Positions 33,526 to 46,224 of a stretch of 64,000 bases of DNA are shown piece after piece. A program made the translations under genes and the position numbers. Position 1 is the first letter of the stretch. Every line of letters begins with the position of its first letter. Source of the DNA: Lepus europaeus (taxonomy: Eukaryota; Chordata; Mammalia; Lagomorpha; Leporidae); NCBI RefSeq assembly GCF_033115175.1, contig NC_084838.1:64200468-64264467 (forward strand), in the 5' to 3' direction. Below the pieces are notes generated by a model that had not been told where the DNA came from, searched no databases, and worked only from the letters and a program-made list of their open reading frames with translations.

Positions 33526-33797
33526 TGTTGTGCCTAGTGGTAGTGGGCCTGGCTTAATCTGCTGAGGATGGAGCTGTTATGTGAAGCAAAAGACCCATGC
33601 CCTAGGATCAGGCAAGCCTAACTATGGCTTCCTTACCGGGCTCAGCTCTCTTAACTTCTCTGCACCACCTTCCTGTTTAATTTTCAATCTTGGAGGAGGA
33701 GGAGATCAAGTCATGGGGCAACCCAATTAACACTTTGTCTCCTATGAAATATTTTCAAGAGGACACTATGGTAAAAAGCCAGCTCTAATTGGCAAAA

Positions 33798-33805
33798 TGA
33801 GGTAG
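33798..33805 (-). promoter_or_regulatory. let-7 seed match kept in the retrocopy
   Basis: The sense strand has CTACCTCA, a full 8-mer let-7 site. The plus strand reads TGAGGTAGTA, so pairing extends two bases further. let-7 repression of LIN28A through its 3' UTR is established. Function here would require transcription. Confidence 0.6.
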
Positions 33806-35303
33806 TACAATAGGCTGTGCACTCCAAATAGCTGCTCTCCATGGTGATGAAAACAACAAAAAGTATTCCTGCTGTGCAGACCTGGAGCTGCTGCAGACTT
33901 ATCTCGGAGATTACTCATGTACCTGGGAACGCAGTGCAGGAATGAGGGCCTTATATTAAAATAAACCAAAAGGCAAAACAAGAACATTTATATATTTAGA
34001 AAAACAAGTTAAAATGCACAAGATATCTCATTTGCACAGTTAGTGCAGTTGGCATCCTGGAGAAAGTGGAACCAAAGGTGCAGTTATCCAAGGGAGCAAG
34101 TAAATAAATCACATTGGCCCAGAACAGGGTTGGAGTGAGCTTAGGAGCAGTGGGTCTGTGTCTGCTCCCCTAACCATCCTTTTTTCTCATCATGGCAACC
34201 CATTGCTTGGGACAGTATCCAGCACTCTGTTCCAGGATCAAGTAATGGGGCAACAAGATGTGGAAAACCCTGCCTTACTCCTGAGAGATTCCCTTCCACA
34301 GAAAGAAGTGGTGTCTGGGTTGGATCCAAGAACCTGGTCCCACAACCAACCTTCTCACACTGGCTAGGGAAGTAACATTCCATATCCTTCCTTGAAATGA
34401 CTTCCCCATCCAGGCTACTTTCTAAAGCTGGAGATTTTGCATGTGGGGCCTCAGATAAAGCATGCGGGCTACAGGGCAATATCCTCCTAAACTCCTTATT
34501 TGCATTTGGATGCAACACGGTTGGAAATCCTTAGTGTCACTCCTTCCTCCCAACAAAATGGAAAAAAGGGGTGATGCTCTGAACCCCAGCCAGGGATACA
34601 TGGCATTTCCAGCTGCCGCAACCCACCCTGTCCCCATTTTTTGCACTCTGTGGTTGATGCCTGCTACTTGAAGCTTTCTGATAGCAAAAGATCAGCTCTC
34701 ACCCACTGGGGCTCAATTCTGGGCTTCAGGGAGCAGGTCAGGGCTGTGGATCTCTTGTTCATTTTTTCAGAAGCAGGCTGGCTTTCCTTGGGGGCTGGGG
34801 CCCTGTTAGGCCTTGCGGGGAACAAGACCAGCATATGGCTGATGCTCTGGCAGAAGTGGCACTTCTTGGACTGGAGCGGCAGCCTACACTCCTTGGCATG
34901 ATGGTCTAGACCTCCACAGTTGTAGCACTTGTCCTCTTAGGAGCTGTACTTCTGCATGTTCTTCCCCTTTGGCCGCCTCTCACTCCTGATACAGAACACG
35001 GCACCAGGCCTAGTGACACTGACATTGATGAATTCCAGGCCCTTGGAAGATTTCTTGAAGGTGAACTCCACTGCTTCATCCTCCTTCAGGTTCCAGAAGC
35101 CTTTCATGTGCAGCCTACTCTGGTGCACAAAGACATCCACTGGGGGTTTGAGCACGATCCCTGCACAGACGGTCATGGACAGGAAGCCAAGCCACATGCA
35201 CACACTGAACCACATACAGACTTCTCTGCCCCTCAGGGCTGCGTGCCCTGTGCTTCCTAGGGCGCCTTCTTCATCATCTTGGTGCAGCCACCTACAAACT
35301 GCA

Positions 35304-36422
35304 AACTATGTAAACCAAATCATAGCTAGCCTGGCAATCTGCTGGTATACTTTTGGTGAATTTGTTGGACTTGTGATATAAGGATGATGGCAAAACAAGA
35401 AATGAGTGATATTGATCTCATCAAGCAAATTTTATTAAATCAATTCATGATTAAAACTGTTTCCTATATCCACCTTTATGTATAAATAATTTATTTGTTA
35501 CAGTTTTACAATCTTTTGATAATCAATAATCAAGTTCCTATGCTTTTAAAAAATAAAGAGATGTGAGTTTTACTTCTCTTTGTTTTAATAACCCTTTCTA
35601 GCTCAGAAGAAATTTAAGGTTTTCATTCATGTATTTTTAACCAAAAACTTTTTGTTTAATGCATTTTATAATGTCAGTAAATAATATATGTTCCTAAATG
35701 TTTCTTAATTTGTAATATCTTTTAGCTGAGTTAGAAGTCTGTGAGTAAGGATAAAGGCTTCTGTGTGTACCCTGTTTTCCTATAATGCTAGTTCCTGATT
35801 CCAAATAGGAGAATTAAGAAAGAATGAACTCCATTTTCCCAGCCCAATTCTATGGCACTGGTATTAAATAATCTATATTTTCTTTTTAAATCCAATTTTC
35901 CCCAAGAATTTTATATTATAATGAATTTTAAAATGCTTATTTATAATCACATCTTAGTAAATCAATAATGATGTGATAAAGCACATGGCGAGAGTATATC
36001 TGTGTTTGCTTGGATCCACCCACGTGAACATTTCATAAAACAAACACTTGTACAGAGATATATGATTTGAGGACAGTAGGCCATAGATAGTGATTCTGAG
36101 AACAGTATGGTACAGTATACCCTTCTCAAATTGTTCTCCATCCAGCACTACAGATATGCCATGGGGCAAGGCAGTCATAATCATGAACTTTGTCGAGATA
36201 CCATTTCCACTCATATCTCGGTGGAATCTGAAGAGCTCGACTAAGGGAAACCTTGATCAAGGTAACTTAATGTTTTGTGTGTTAACATTTGGCTCACTTT
36301 CTAGCTCATGTCTGACTTTAGCAAAAGAGAATCAAATCTACAGATATAATTGTTATAAACAGAGAGAGTGGAATAAATCTCTGGCTAGTAAGATTTTTAA
36401 GTTAAAAACATAATTTGGAAAC
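35304..36422. other. single-copy DNA
   Basis: No repeat is recognised. A minus-strand frame of 86 codons (35954-36214) has balanced composition, but I cannot relate it to a family and see no convincing splice sites. Confidence 0.45.
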
Positions 36423-36430
36423 ACATTGCT

Positions 36431-36688
36431 GGGGCTGGCCATGTGGTGCAGCAGGTTAACGCCCTGGCCTGAAGTGCCCACATCCCATATTGGCGCCAGT
36501 TCAAGTCCTGGCTGCTCCACTTCTGATCCAGCTCTCTGCTATGGCCTGGGAAAGCAGTAGAAGATGGCCCAAGTCCTTGGACTCCTGCACCCATGTGGGA
36601 GATCTGGAAGAAGCTCCTATCTCCTGGCTTTGGATCGCCACAGCTCTGGCCATTGCTGCCAATTGGGGAGTGAATCATTAGATGGAAG

Positions 36689-36729
<41 letters not shown>

Positions 36730-36761
36730 TCTTTCAAATAAATAAATAAATCTTAAAAAGT
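36431..36761 (+). mobile_element. C-repeat SINE
   Basis: The head ggggctggccatgtggtgcagcagg, a (CT)n expansion at 36691-36724 and the tail aaataaataaataaatc. An 8-bp duplication (acattgct) lies at 36423-36430 and 36762-36769. Confidence 0.93.
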
Positions 36762-36769
36762 ACATTGCT

Positions 36770-37859
36770 TTCATTTACATAACAGCTATTGAAAATAAGC
36801 TCCATCCATTCAAAATAAAACACACTATATATACTTGAAGTAATATTTTAGATAAGATGTAACATTAATATTCTTGAGATTGGACAATATTAAGTACGTG
36901 ACCTTAATGTTTATTTTGTTGCTGAAGATTTTTTTCAAGGAACATAGCTTAAATATCCCAGGTCACAATTTGGATTTAATAAAATTAAAATGTGTTTATT
37001 ATGCATTCCTCAACATACAAGCATACATGCGAACAATCACATACACACATATATTTTTCTTTACATAGAACTATTGTTCAACCTGCATTTTGGAATATAT
37101 TGTGGATCATGTTTAAAGATATCCCATTCTGCTTTGTTATATAGCCTCCTTTTTTAAAACTCATTTCTGTTTAACAACCATTGCCCATCAGGGAAATCTT
37201 CCTTATGGTTAATTTAAATCACTCGTGCTCTGTAACCCATTTACAGTTTTGTCCTCAGTTCTCCTTCTGATGAGAAGATAGCTACTAAATCCCCTCCCAT
37301 TCACCTTCTGGTGCTCTTTTCTCTTCACACATAACTTACCCCTATGAAGTTCTCACAAGCATTTAGACTCAAGCATTACAAAATGCAGTTAGAAGTTAAA
37401 AATAAATAGAAATTAAAAAGAAAATAAGGTCCTTGAAAAGGGCTTGGGGGAAGAGATATTTTATATGTCAGATTTTGTCATTCAGGAGCAAAAATAAAAG
37501 TTTAGCCTCTATAGATTTTTGTAATTTTCTAATTATGTTGGAAGTTTGCATAAAACCCCCAGTCCTTTTTTTTAATAAGCCTAAAATTCATTGATATGTT
37601 TCTTGTTCTATGGGTTCCTTGAATTTAATGTATTTAAGAACATGATATATTCATTTTAGTGATCATAACATCAGTTTAAACCCAACATTTTGATCCATTA
37701 TTTTCGTTTACAAAAAAAAATTTTTTTCACCATTCTAGAATATAAAATATGTTGGGTACTTCTTAATGAAGGTGATCAATTAGCTTATTTGTAAGTTTTT
37801 ATTTAATAACTAATTTTAAATCAACAGTTATATTTTAAGGGATATTTCTACATTTGTAT
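36770..37859. other. single-copy A+T-rich DNA
   Basis: No gene or repeat family is recognised. Confidence 0.5.
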
Positions 37860-38146
37860 ATTAAATATTTATTTATTTGAAATTAAGATTCACAGAGAGT
37901 GAGGGAGAGGCACAGAGAGAAAGATCTTCCACCCACTGGCTCACTTCTCAAATTACTACAGCTGCTAAGGCTGAGCCAGGCCCAAAGTCAGGAGCCAGAA
38001 AATTCACCTAGGTCTTCCATGTGGGTGCCAGGAGCCCAAGCACTTGGATCATTAACAGGGAGCTGGATCAGAAGTGGAGTAGCACATATGGGATGCCAGT
38101 GTTACAGGTAGAGGTTTTATCCACTGTGCTACAACATTGTCCTATT
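37860..38146 (-). mobile_element. old C-repeat SINE
   Basis: Reverse complement, from the tail aaatatttatttatttgaaatt to the head ccactgtgctacaacattg. Confidence 0.8.
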
Positions 38147-38149
38147 TCT

Positions 38150-38780
38150 ATTTATAAATATTAGCTCTCAAGAAGTTAGCTTGTTATGGTAAGTAGTTTC
38201 TATTAATTTTGCAAATTTTCTGGAAGCTACAATAATTATAAATAGTAAAATAAAATTCCTTACAAAATTTCAGAGTTGACACTAATATCATTTTAATAAT
38301 ACATTCATGAATTATAAAGCGTTTGAAAAAAAAAATTGAATGCTATTACAGCAATTGCACTCTGACCATCCATCCAACTAAACTGTACGAGCAAATTCAA
38401 TTTCTATCACAATTTGTGTTCATGTGAAAGCAAACTTTAGGGTAAAGTTTAAAATTCAAAATGTTAATTAAAGAGGAAAGGACCTTGGAATCACCACTGT
38501 CAAAAACATGAGAAAGAAGCAGAATTTGATCAATGGCTTCAGCCGTCCCATGGGAAACTTTGGCGCTAACAAGGCCCATCAAAGACTTTCTGTGCTGCAC
38601 TGATGTAGCTGAGCCTTTATATTTCCTCTTGGTCAGTCAGATATAAGCTTTCCCTGGCAGAGGACACCTTTGGATGTGGTGAATCTCAACAGATAAAGTG
38701 AACCCTGAAGGTGTTTACAGTTGAAAGGTGTCTCTTGACAGCTCTCCTAGACACTATGATAAGTCCTTTAAGGAAAATCT
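38150..38780. other. single-copy DNA
   Basis: No gene or repeat family is recognised. Confidence 0.5.
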
Positions 38781-38829
38781 AAATGATATACAGGCAAGCC
38801 CATCACTATTTAGTTATGTGCCACACATT

Positions 38830-38995
38830 GCTATAACTACTTTGTATATACTAACTCATTTAAAAGCACAAGCGTATGACAAAATTACTCCCATGTTACC
38901 CATTTTCAAGATAAAGAAAATGAAAATGATGGAATTCCAAAGACGCCCAAAGTCACATCTGGTGGATGGTAGAGCTAGTCAATTGACACATTCTG
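38830..38995 (+). mobile_element. probable MIR SINE
   Basis: The text cccattttcaagataaagaaaatgaaaatgatgg...aaagtcacatctggtggatggtagagc follows the MIR core pattern; diverged. Confidence 0.55.
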
Positions 38996-39594
38996 GTACA
39001 GAATCTGTTGTGCTTCTTTGCCGCCTAGAGTCACTGGTTGAGTGGTTCCTAAGGATCTCTTAATTGCCTAATACCTTATTTTTAATTCGTTTTTCTTGCT
39101 CTTTTTCTTTCAGAATGACCTGCCATGGTTTAATTTGGTTTATTTCTTGAAACTATCTCCTAGGCTATTTCATATGTCATGATGCTGGTTTTTCCAACTG
39201 CTTTTCTGAGAGGTTTTTTGGTGGTTGCTTTTCATCTTGTTGCTCCTTAAGTGTTGGTATCCTTTTAGTGTTGGTTACTCTGTTTTCTTATCTATTTATA
39301 CTAAATACTATACCTAGCATGTATTCTATCCACTCTGATGCTGCTATCAATTCTTACTATATCACAAGATGCTCAGGTGTGAGGTCACATTGTTCATGTT
39401 AGGAATGAATGTGGTGGGACAACAGGAAGGAAGCAACCTTTCTCCATGCAAGAACTGATGAAAACAGAAAATGTAATCAGCACGTTCAGTCCTCAGCCTC
39501 TCAAATTTTCCCAAATAAGATAAGAAAATGCAATGATGTCACTTCCAACCACTTTCTTCCCACATCATAGTGAAATGAAAGATGGCAAGAAAAA
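38996..39594. other. single-copy DNA
   Basis: No gene or repeat family is recognised. Confidence 0.5.
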
Positions 39595-39880
39595 GGAAAC
39601 AATATAAATTAAGAAGGAAGAAATAAAACTGCTTTCATTTACAGATGATTTGATCTTATGTGTAGAAAGTCCAAAAAATCAACTGAAAAATCTCTATGGA
39701 ATGAACAAGATTTTACTATACATGGTTATTTTATAAATGACAATTATTTTCTTATATATATATGCAATGGACAAATAGAATCTGCTATGAAAAACAACAC
39801 TAATTATATTAATACCCCCAAAATGAAATGCTTAGGTGTAAATCTAACAAATTATATACAAGATCTATGTGATGGCTAAT
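39595..39880 (+). mobile_element. old L1 ORF2 fragment around the FADD motif
   Basis: The text actgctttcatttacagatgatttgatc translates to the diverged FADD-type catalytic segment. The later ORF2 block cccccaaaatgaaatgcttaggtgtaaatc follows. Interrupted at 39880 by another repeat. Confidence 0.75.
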
Positions 39881-40200
39881 TTTGGTTGTCAACTCCAGTG
39901 AATGAAATGTTGCTAAGATAGCTGGTGAAGCTTTATTTCTTCTCAGTGCTACAGTAGACACTGAGTCCATCTATCAAACTGAGAGTTACACCATCAGCTT
40001 TCTTGCTTCTAAGACCTTTGAAGTTGGACTGGGCTTTTGTACTGGCTTCTCTGCTTCTCCAGGTTGCAAATAGCCTATCATGGGACTTCCTAGACCCCAT
40101 AATCAACTGAGTCACTGCCCTACTAAATCTTTTCTCATATAGTCTTCTATATTCTCTACGAGTTCTGTCTCCCTGAAATATTTGTGTATCCTGACTACAT
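39881..40200 (+). mobile_element. old dispersed repeat inside L1, family not named
   Basis: It begins ctaattttggttgtcaac and contains actgagagttacaccatcagctttc and aaatagcctatcatgggacttcc, ending gttctgtctccctgaaatat...cctgactac. I recognise this wording as a common mammalian medium-reiterated repeat but cannot assign its family with confidence. L1 text resumes on both sides. Confidence 0.55.
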
Positions 40201-40700
40201 ATATGTGAGAAAAATTATAAAACTATCATGAGTTAAATAAAAGGACTAAATAAATGAAGATGCTCAATATTGTCAAGATATCAATTCTTTCCAAAATAAT
40301 CTGTAGAATCAATGCAATAACAAGCAAAATACCAGCAAGTTATTTGTTAGAATTTCAACAAACTTACTTTAATATTTATATGTAGAAGTAAAATATCCTG
40401 AATATTAAATACAATACTGTAAGATAAGAACAAAGTCAGAAGACATACAATACCAACTTCAAAATTGATTATAAAGCTATAGTCACTAAAGATAATGTAG
40501 TATTGGTTACAGAATAGATGAAAAATTAACCAACAAAATAGAAAGCCAAGAAATAAACTAGTAAAAGTATAGTCAACTAAGCTTTGAAAAAGGAGAAAAG
40601 CAACAAAATGAAGCAAAGATAGGATTTGCAACAAATTATGTCAGAACAATTAGAAATCCACATACAAAAAAGAAAAAAAATGAATTTAGTCACCAACCTT
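40201..40700 (+). mobile_element. old L1 ORF2 C-terminal fragment
   Basis: Continues the element from 39880: gaagatgctcaatattgtcaagatatcaattctttcc, then the attataaagctatagtcactaaag and gaatagatgaaaaatt.acc blocks. Stops throughout. Confidence 0.75.
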
Positions 40701-40799
40701 TCATGCAACAGAAGGATTAACCAAAAATAAATTGTGGATGTAAGTGAATAACTCTAAAACAATTGGAAGATAAAATAAGAGAAAATCTGGATTACCATG

Positions 40800-41290
40800 G
40801 GTATGGTAATGACATATCATCAGTTCAATGAGAAGATACGCAAATTATAAATATGTATGCACCCAATATCTGAACACCCCCGTGTACACAAATATTGACA
40901 GATCTGAAATCAAGCATGGGAAACAATATATAAGATAATACATCAGTATCCTCGTTTCCATAATGTATGAAACATCCAGATAGAAAATCAACAGACATGG
41001 TGGACTTGAACAACACCACTGATCGAACAGATCCAACAGCACTTTTCATACAACAGAAGAATACATATATTTCTCAAGTGCACATGGAACTTCTCTAGGA
41101 TAGATTGTGCGTTATCTTACAAAACAAGTTTTAATCAACTTAGAGAAGGTTGAAATTATAACAAGTATGTTCTTCAACTAGAATGGAATAAAATTGTAAT
41201 CAATAACAGCATGAAAATGAGAAAATTCACCAATGTATGGAAAACACATTTTGAACCACTAAGTAGCAGATTAAATTAAAGGGCATCTGA
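40800..41290 (+). mobile_element. second old L1 fragment, endonuclease region
   Basis: The text tatgtatgcacccaatatctgaacacccc and tggacttgaacaacacc, then tttctcaagtgcacatggaac, belongs to the endonuclease part, upstream of reverse transcriptase in L1. It lies after a C-terminal fragment, so this is a separate L1 copy or a rearranged one. Confidence 0.7.
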
Positions 41291-44200
41291 AGTGTTCTTA
41301 TTTCATATAAATATGTTCCAGGTTAATTCTTCAGAATTTTTAATATTCTGTTTATTGTATCATCTGTGATAATGATATGGAAAATATAAGGGTGTATATG
41401 ATTTTAGTGTCTATTCTAGTTTGACATGTTTGTTTTTCAAAGTTTAGATGACCCTCTTAAATCAACAAATGCAGGATGAAAATTTTAATACTGCTAAATT
41501 ATTAATGTGAACAAACATCCCTATAATATATAAAACATTTGAAAAAATACTCCTTTTATTTGACACCATATCTCTGACAAATATGCTCATTAAAGTTAGA
41601 TATTGTTTTTTTAAACACTGCCAAGACACAGAAATAATAACTGTAAAATAAAGAAAAAATCTGAAATTTACTATGATTAGACTGAGGAAAAATGTCAAAC
41701 CTGATCCCTCCATATCACCAGGAAATGTAATGTGCTCATTGCTTTAAAAAGCAGAGATCTGTCCACAGAGTGAGAGTGTGATGAATGGAGCAAAGCAGTT
41801 TTCAAAATAATGGAAATCTATACATAAAATGTATTATTATAGTTATGTAATATTAAATAATAAAACTATACTGCAATTATAATGAATAGTATTATACATA
41901 GAAGTAATATTATATTTTGTATTAAAAATACTAAATTTTGCTTCTCTGATGTCTCAATAAAAAAGACATGAATTCATTTCTTCTCACTAAAACACTGACA
42001 AGAAAATTTTTTGAGACCAAAAGATGATTTAACTCCTAAACTATACCAAGTGGTTCTGAATCACCTGGAAAACTCACTGATGCCTCAAAGGAAACGTTTT
42101 TCAGCCCATGATTTATCCCCATTGCCCTTATTACTTTAGGATTCTGTGGTAGAATTTCCTGTGTTATCAAAATTTCAATTCCTTGGAAGTGGTGAGTTGT
42201 CAGTTTGAAAGCAGAAATATATTGTTATAGCAATTCATTGCTCCCATGTACAATATTGTAGCCCAACGCAAGTTAATATGTTCAATCTTTCATTTATTTC
42301 TATTTTTAACAAAATACTTATTTAGTTTCCCTATTTACTCAGCAACTTTATAGACACTGACATACAAAGATAAATGAGATGAAGACATGGCATGAATAGG
42401 GATATGTTTTAGATAGCTGTTAGTGTATTTAGGGGACTATGTCAGATGTGCTGAGAGTAAGACGAGTTGATGTTAGGGTCAAATATTGAAGGACCTCTTA
42501 CAACATGATGAGGAATTTAGAATGCACCTCTTATGAAGGCTTAATTAAGGTTTTAAGTGATAGATAATATAATGAGATCAGTATTTAGAAATATACTCAG
42601 AAATTGATTAGACAAGGAGAAGGCTGGAGAAAGGAAGCAAAAACCCATAATGTAACAGAATCTGGGATTAAATGTTAATACTGCATGATCTCATCCTTCA
42701 ACGAATGTAGGATAGTGAGGATGACACACTTATAGAAATACAAATTTTACAATACCTTTTCTAAAGGAATAAACACTAAAAGGAGAGCACTTCATACCTG
42801 ACCGCATGTGCCAGGGTCTGGTGAGCAGTGCGGTTTCATGGGCGGTTCAGGAAAGATGCCCAAGACTGGTTTGTGAACTGGAGTTTGATTTGAATTAACA
42901 TATTTTCTGGGAGACATAATAACATATTTTAAAATAACTAGGTAAGAGAGAGATTAGTGCACCTGAAAATCTGAAACAGGTAGGTATTACTGAATCAAAG
43001 GAGAGTTGTAGGATTTTATGGTAGAAAAGCCAATGGGGATTAGGCCAGAAAATGCTGCTATTCTAGTAAGTTTTTAAACCAGGGAGTAAGGTTTGTCAGA
43101 TTTTATGAAGAAAATAGACATGTTAGAATAATATCTCTGCTGACTGTAGTGGCCAGAGATAAGAGCCAGCATATAGTAAGGAAATGATTGTTAGAGATGA
43201 GAGGAACTAGAACTAAATATACTAAAAAAAAGAGAAAGAATAGATAAATTCAAAACATATTTACAGGGTAGACTATTCCATAAATATTTGCCTTAGTTGC
43301 CTATCCTTTGGACATAAGATTCGAAGTGAGAGATCATTTCTGATATGGACAAAATGTAGAAATCAGCAGTCACTTATTTTGAAAGCAAGGGGGAGCACAG
43401 GGGTAGTAAGATTACTGATAACTTTAGATGCACTGAATTTGAGGTGCCAATGTGATATAACCAGGAGGCACAATACATTAAAAATTATGAAGTAGGGCAA
43501 GAAATTGAATTTGATATGTAAATCTTGGATTAAAGTCCAAGTCAGTGACCTATCCCACTTTATAGCCTTGTTTCTATCCCAGCTTTCATCAATGGCAATT
43601 AATGCACACTGAGCATAAGGACAGAGTCTGACCAATGGAAGACATCTGGACATAAATAAGGAGCCCACTCACCGAAAGCAGTTAGAATTAGTGTGATTTA
43701 GAGTCGAGCTGCTATATGCCCAGAGGCCTGACGGTGACAGAAATGCTATTTGTTTTCCTGTATCATTTTTCCGCTTGGCCACTGTGTTCAATAATCTTAC
43801 TAGATCCCTTTAACAGCTAATGTAATAGATAAAAATCTGATGAAAGTATTGGTAGTGATGATAATGCATATGCTGCTATATTCACGGGTAATCTAAAGCC
43901 AACTTTCTAGCTTGCAAAAATACTAATACTAGGATTTTTCTGAAGTCAAAAGTGACCTCATTATATTCAGTCTCAGTCTCACATATGAGGGTACTATGAA
44001 AATCAATGGCAAAATTGAAATTAAAAGACAATTTTTTAGTTCAAAAAATTGAAATCCATATCATATGAAGTATGCACAGTTGGAAAAAACCTTTGTGTGG
44101 ATTTCAATTTTCTTTGTAGCAAAATAAACCTATACTTAAATTTCACTTTCCATACATTTTTGAAGTAATCTAATAGTCTACCCTGCATGATGTCTGCATT

Positions 44201-44520
44201 GTATACATGTCATCTGCATAGCAAGTCTTATCCAGGTGTATTAAAATAATGGTGTAGGTCTTACACAAACATAAAAAGAAAAAAAAACAAAGTTAGAAAA
44301 TTAATATAGAATGAACTTAAATACATATGTGTGTTATAATTTTAGCGTGAAGTACATTATCCTTTCAAAAGTTTCCTTTAAAATTTTTCACTGAGTGAAA
44401 AGATATAGTTTATTTTCAGATATATATTTATTTGTTTTCTTTTAACTCTATGGAATGTGCTTTTTGTTTATTAGGTTAGTATATACTACCAATATTGTAT
44501 TCCTAATTTTTGGTATTGTT
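41291..44520. other. mostly single-copy DNA with possible old unnamed repeats
   Basis: About 3.2 kb without SINE, young L1 or LTR sequence. The stretch 42430-43290 has the feel of an old dispersed repeat (aaaccagggagtaaggtttgtcagatttt...ggccagagataagagcc), but I cannot name it. No gene is recognised. Confidence 0.45.
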
Positions 44521-44535
44521 AAATAAACTAAAATA

Positions 44536-44884
44536 GGCTGGCGCCGCGGCTCACTAAGCTAATCCTCCACCTTGTGGCACCAGCACACCGGGTTCTAGTC
44601 CCGATCGGGGCGCCGGATTCTGTCTGGTTGCCCCTCTTCCAAGCATCTCTCTGCTGTGGCAGGAGTGCAGTGGAGGATGGCCCAAGTGCTTGGGCCCTGC
44701 ACCCACATGGGAGACCAGGAGAAGCACCTGGCTCCTGCCTTCGGATCAGGGCGGTGCACCGGCCACAGCGCACCAGCCGCGGCGGCCATTGGAGGGTGAA
44801 GCAACGGCAAAAGGAAGACCTTTCTGTCTGTCTTTCTCTCTCTCACTATCCACTCTGCCTGTAAAATAAAATAAAATAAAATAA
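44536..44884 (+). mobile_element. young C-repeat SINE
   Basis: The head ggctggcgccgcggctcactaagc, the B-box-like gggttctagtccc and an (AAAAT)n tail. CpG-rich. Confidence 0.93.
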
Positions 44885-44889
44885 TTTCA

Positions 44890-45170
44890 GTAAAAAAATA
44901 AAATTATTGTGAGATATTTCTCAAATAAAAGTTTATGTCCATGAGTTTCCATCTCTGAGCAGGAAAAAAGAAAAAAAAAACTAATCTATTCACTTTCTTT
45001 GGTAGAAAATAGATTGCTTTTAATAGCTAAAATATCATAAAATCTGCTTTGTAGTGTTTTTGTATCCATTCCAATGTAATATAACCATGGGAGTCAGTAG
45101 GTTATACAGAGTTAGAATACACTAACTTGGGCAGGCTTAGCAGATCTTAAAAACTCACATAGTATAGATA
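44890..45170. other. single-copy A+T-rich DNA
   Basis: No gene or repeat family is recognised. Confidence 0.5.
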
Positions 45171-45660
45171 TTCTTGATAGTTAAGGGACTTAAAGGGAGA
45201 CTTAGATTCCAATACAATAGTACTGGGGGACTTCAATACTCCACTCTCAGAAAAAGACAGATCAACTGGACAGAAGATCAACAAGGAAATAGCAGATTTA
45301 ATTGACACTATTGCCCAAATGGATCTAACAGATATCTACAGAACTTTCAATCCTACATTTAAAGATTTACATTCTTCTCAGCAGTGCATGGAACCTTCTC
45401 TAGGATCGACTACATACTAGGCCATAAAGCAAGTTTCAGCAAATTAAAAAGAATTAGAATCATACTATGCAGCTTCTCAGACCACAGTGGGATGAAGTTG
45501 GAATTTAGCAACTCAGGAATCCCTAGAGAGTATGCAAACATATGAAGACTGAACAACAGGCTCCTGAAAAAACACTGGGTCATAGAAGAAATCAAAAGAG
45601 AAATCAAAAACTTTCTGGAATTAAATGAGGATAACAACACAACATATCAAATCTTATGGG

Positions 45661-46011
45661 GGGCTGGTGCCACGGCTCACTAGGCTAATCCTCCTTCTGC
45701 AGCGCCGGCACACTCTGTTCTAGTTCCGGTCAGGGCGCCCGATTCTGTCCCGGTTGCCCCTTTTCCAGTCCAGCTCTCTGCTGTGGCCCGGGAGTGCAGT
45801 GGAGCATGGCCCAAGTGCTTGGGCCCTGCACCTGCATGGGAGACCAGGAGAAGCACCTGGCTCCTGGCTTCGGATCAGCACGATGCGCCGGCCACAGCGC
45901 GCTGGCCGCAGCGGCCATTGGAGGGTGAGCCAACGGCAAAGGAAGACCTTTCCGTTCTCTCTCTCTCTCACTGTCCACTATGCCTGCTAAAAAAACAAAC
46001 AAACAAAACAA
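45661..46011 (+). mobile_element. young C-repeat SINE inside L1 ORF2
   Basis: A full-length copy with the head gggctggtgccacggctcactagg and an A-rich tail with caaa repeats. The duplication cttatggg lies at 45653-45660 and 46012-46019, and L1 text resumes directly. Confidence 0.95.
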
Positions 46012-46224
46012 CTTATGGGATACAGTAAAAGCACTGTTGAGAGGAAAGTTTATAGCAAAAGGTGCCAACATCAAGAAATTGGAAAAGCACCAAATAAATG
46101 AGCTTTCAACGCATCTCAAGGATCTAGAAAAACTGCAGCAAACCAGGCTCAAATATAGTAGGAGAAGAGAAATAATTAAATCAGAGAAGAAATCAACAGG
46201 ATTGAATCCAAAAGAACAAGCAAA

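Larger units (their letters stand above)
31952..35303 (-). pseudogene. LIN28A processed pseudogene (retrocopy with near full-length 3' UTR)
   Basis: LIN28A is an RNA-binding protein that blocks let-7 maturation. An intronless copy of its mRNA lies here. The coding part runs from about 35303, just after the start codon region, to the ancestral stop at 34713-34715. In the cold-shock domain, VDVFVHQS is kept but the GFGF-type motif is altered (WLGFLSM). A stop (34937-34939) precedes the first zinc knuckle, CYNCGGLDHHAKEC, which survives. The second, CHFCQSISHM, loses its last Cys to a one-base deletion near 34815. About 2.7 kb of 3' UTR follow, ending in poly(A) with (AAG)n at 31952-31986. A 118-bp 3' UTR piece is also present inverted at 33115-33232. 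The open 92-codon frame at 34937-35215 has no proper start. Target duplication not found. It cannot encode a working protein. Confidence 0.93.

Noticed and set aside
34956-35381. 141-codon plus-strand frame
   Set aside because: It is antisense to the LIN28A retrocopy; the minus strand carries the recognisable cold-shock domain.
35954-36214. 86-codon minus-strand frame as a host exon
   Set aside because: No convincing splice sites, no recognisable family, and a chance frame of this size is common in 64 kb.
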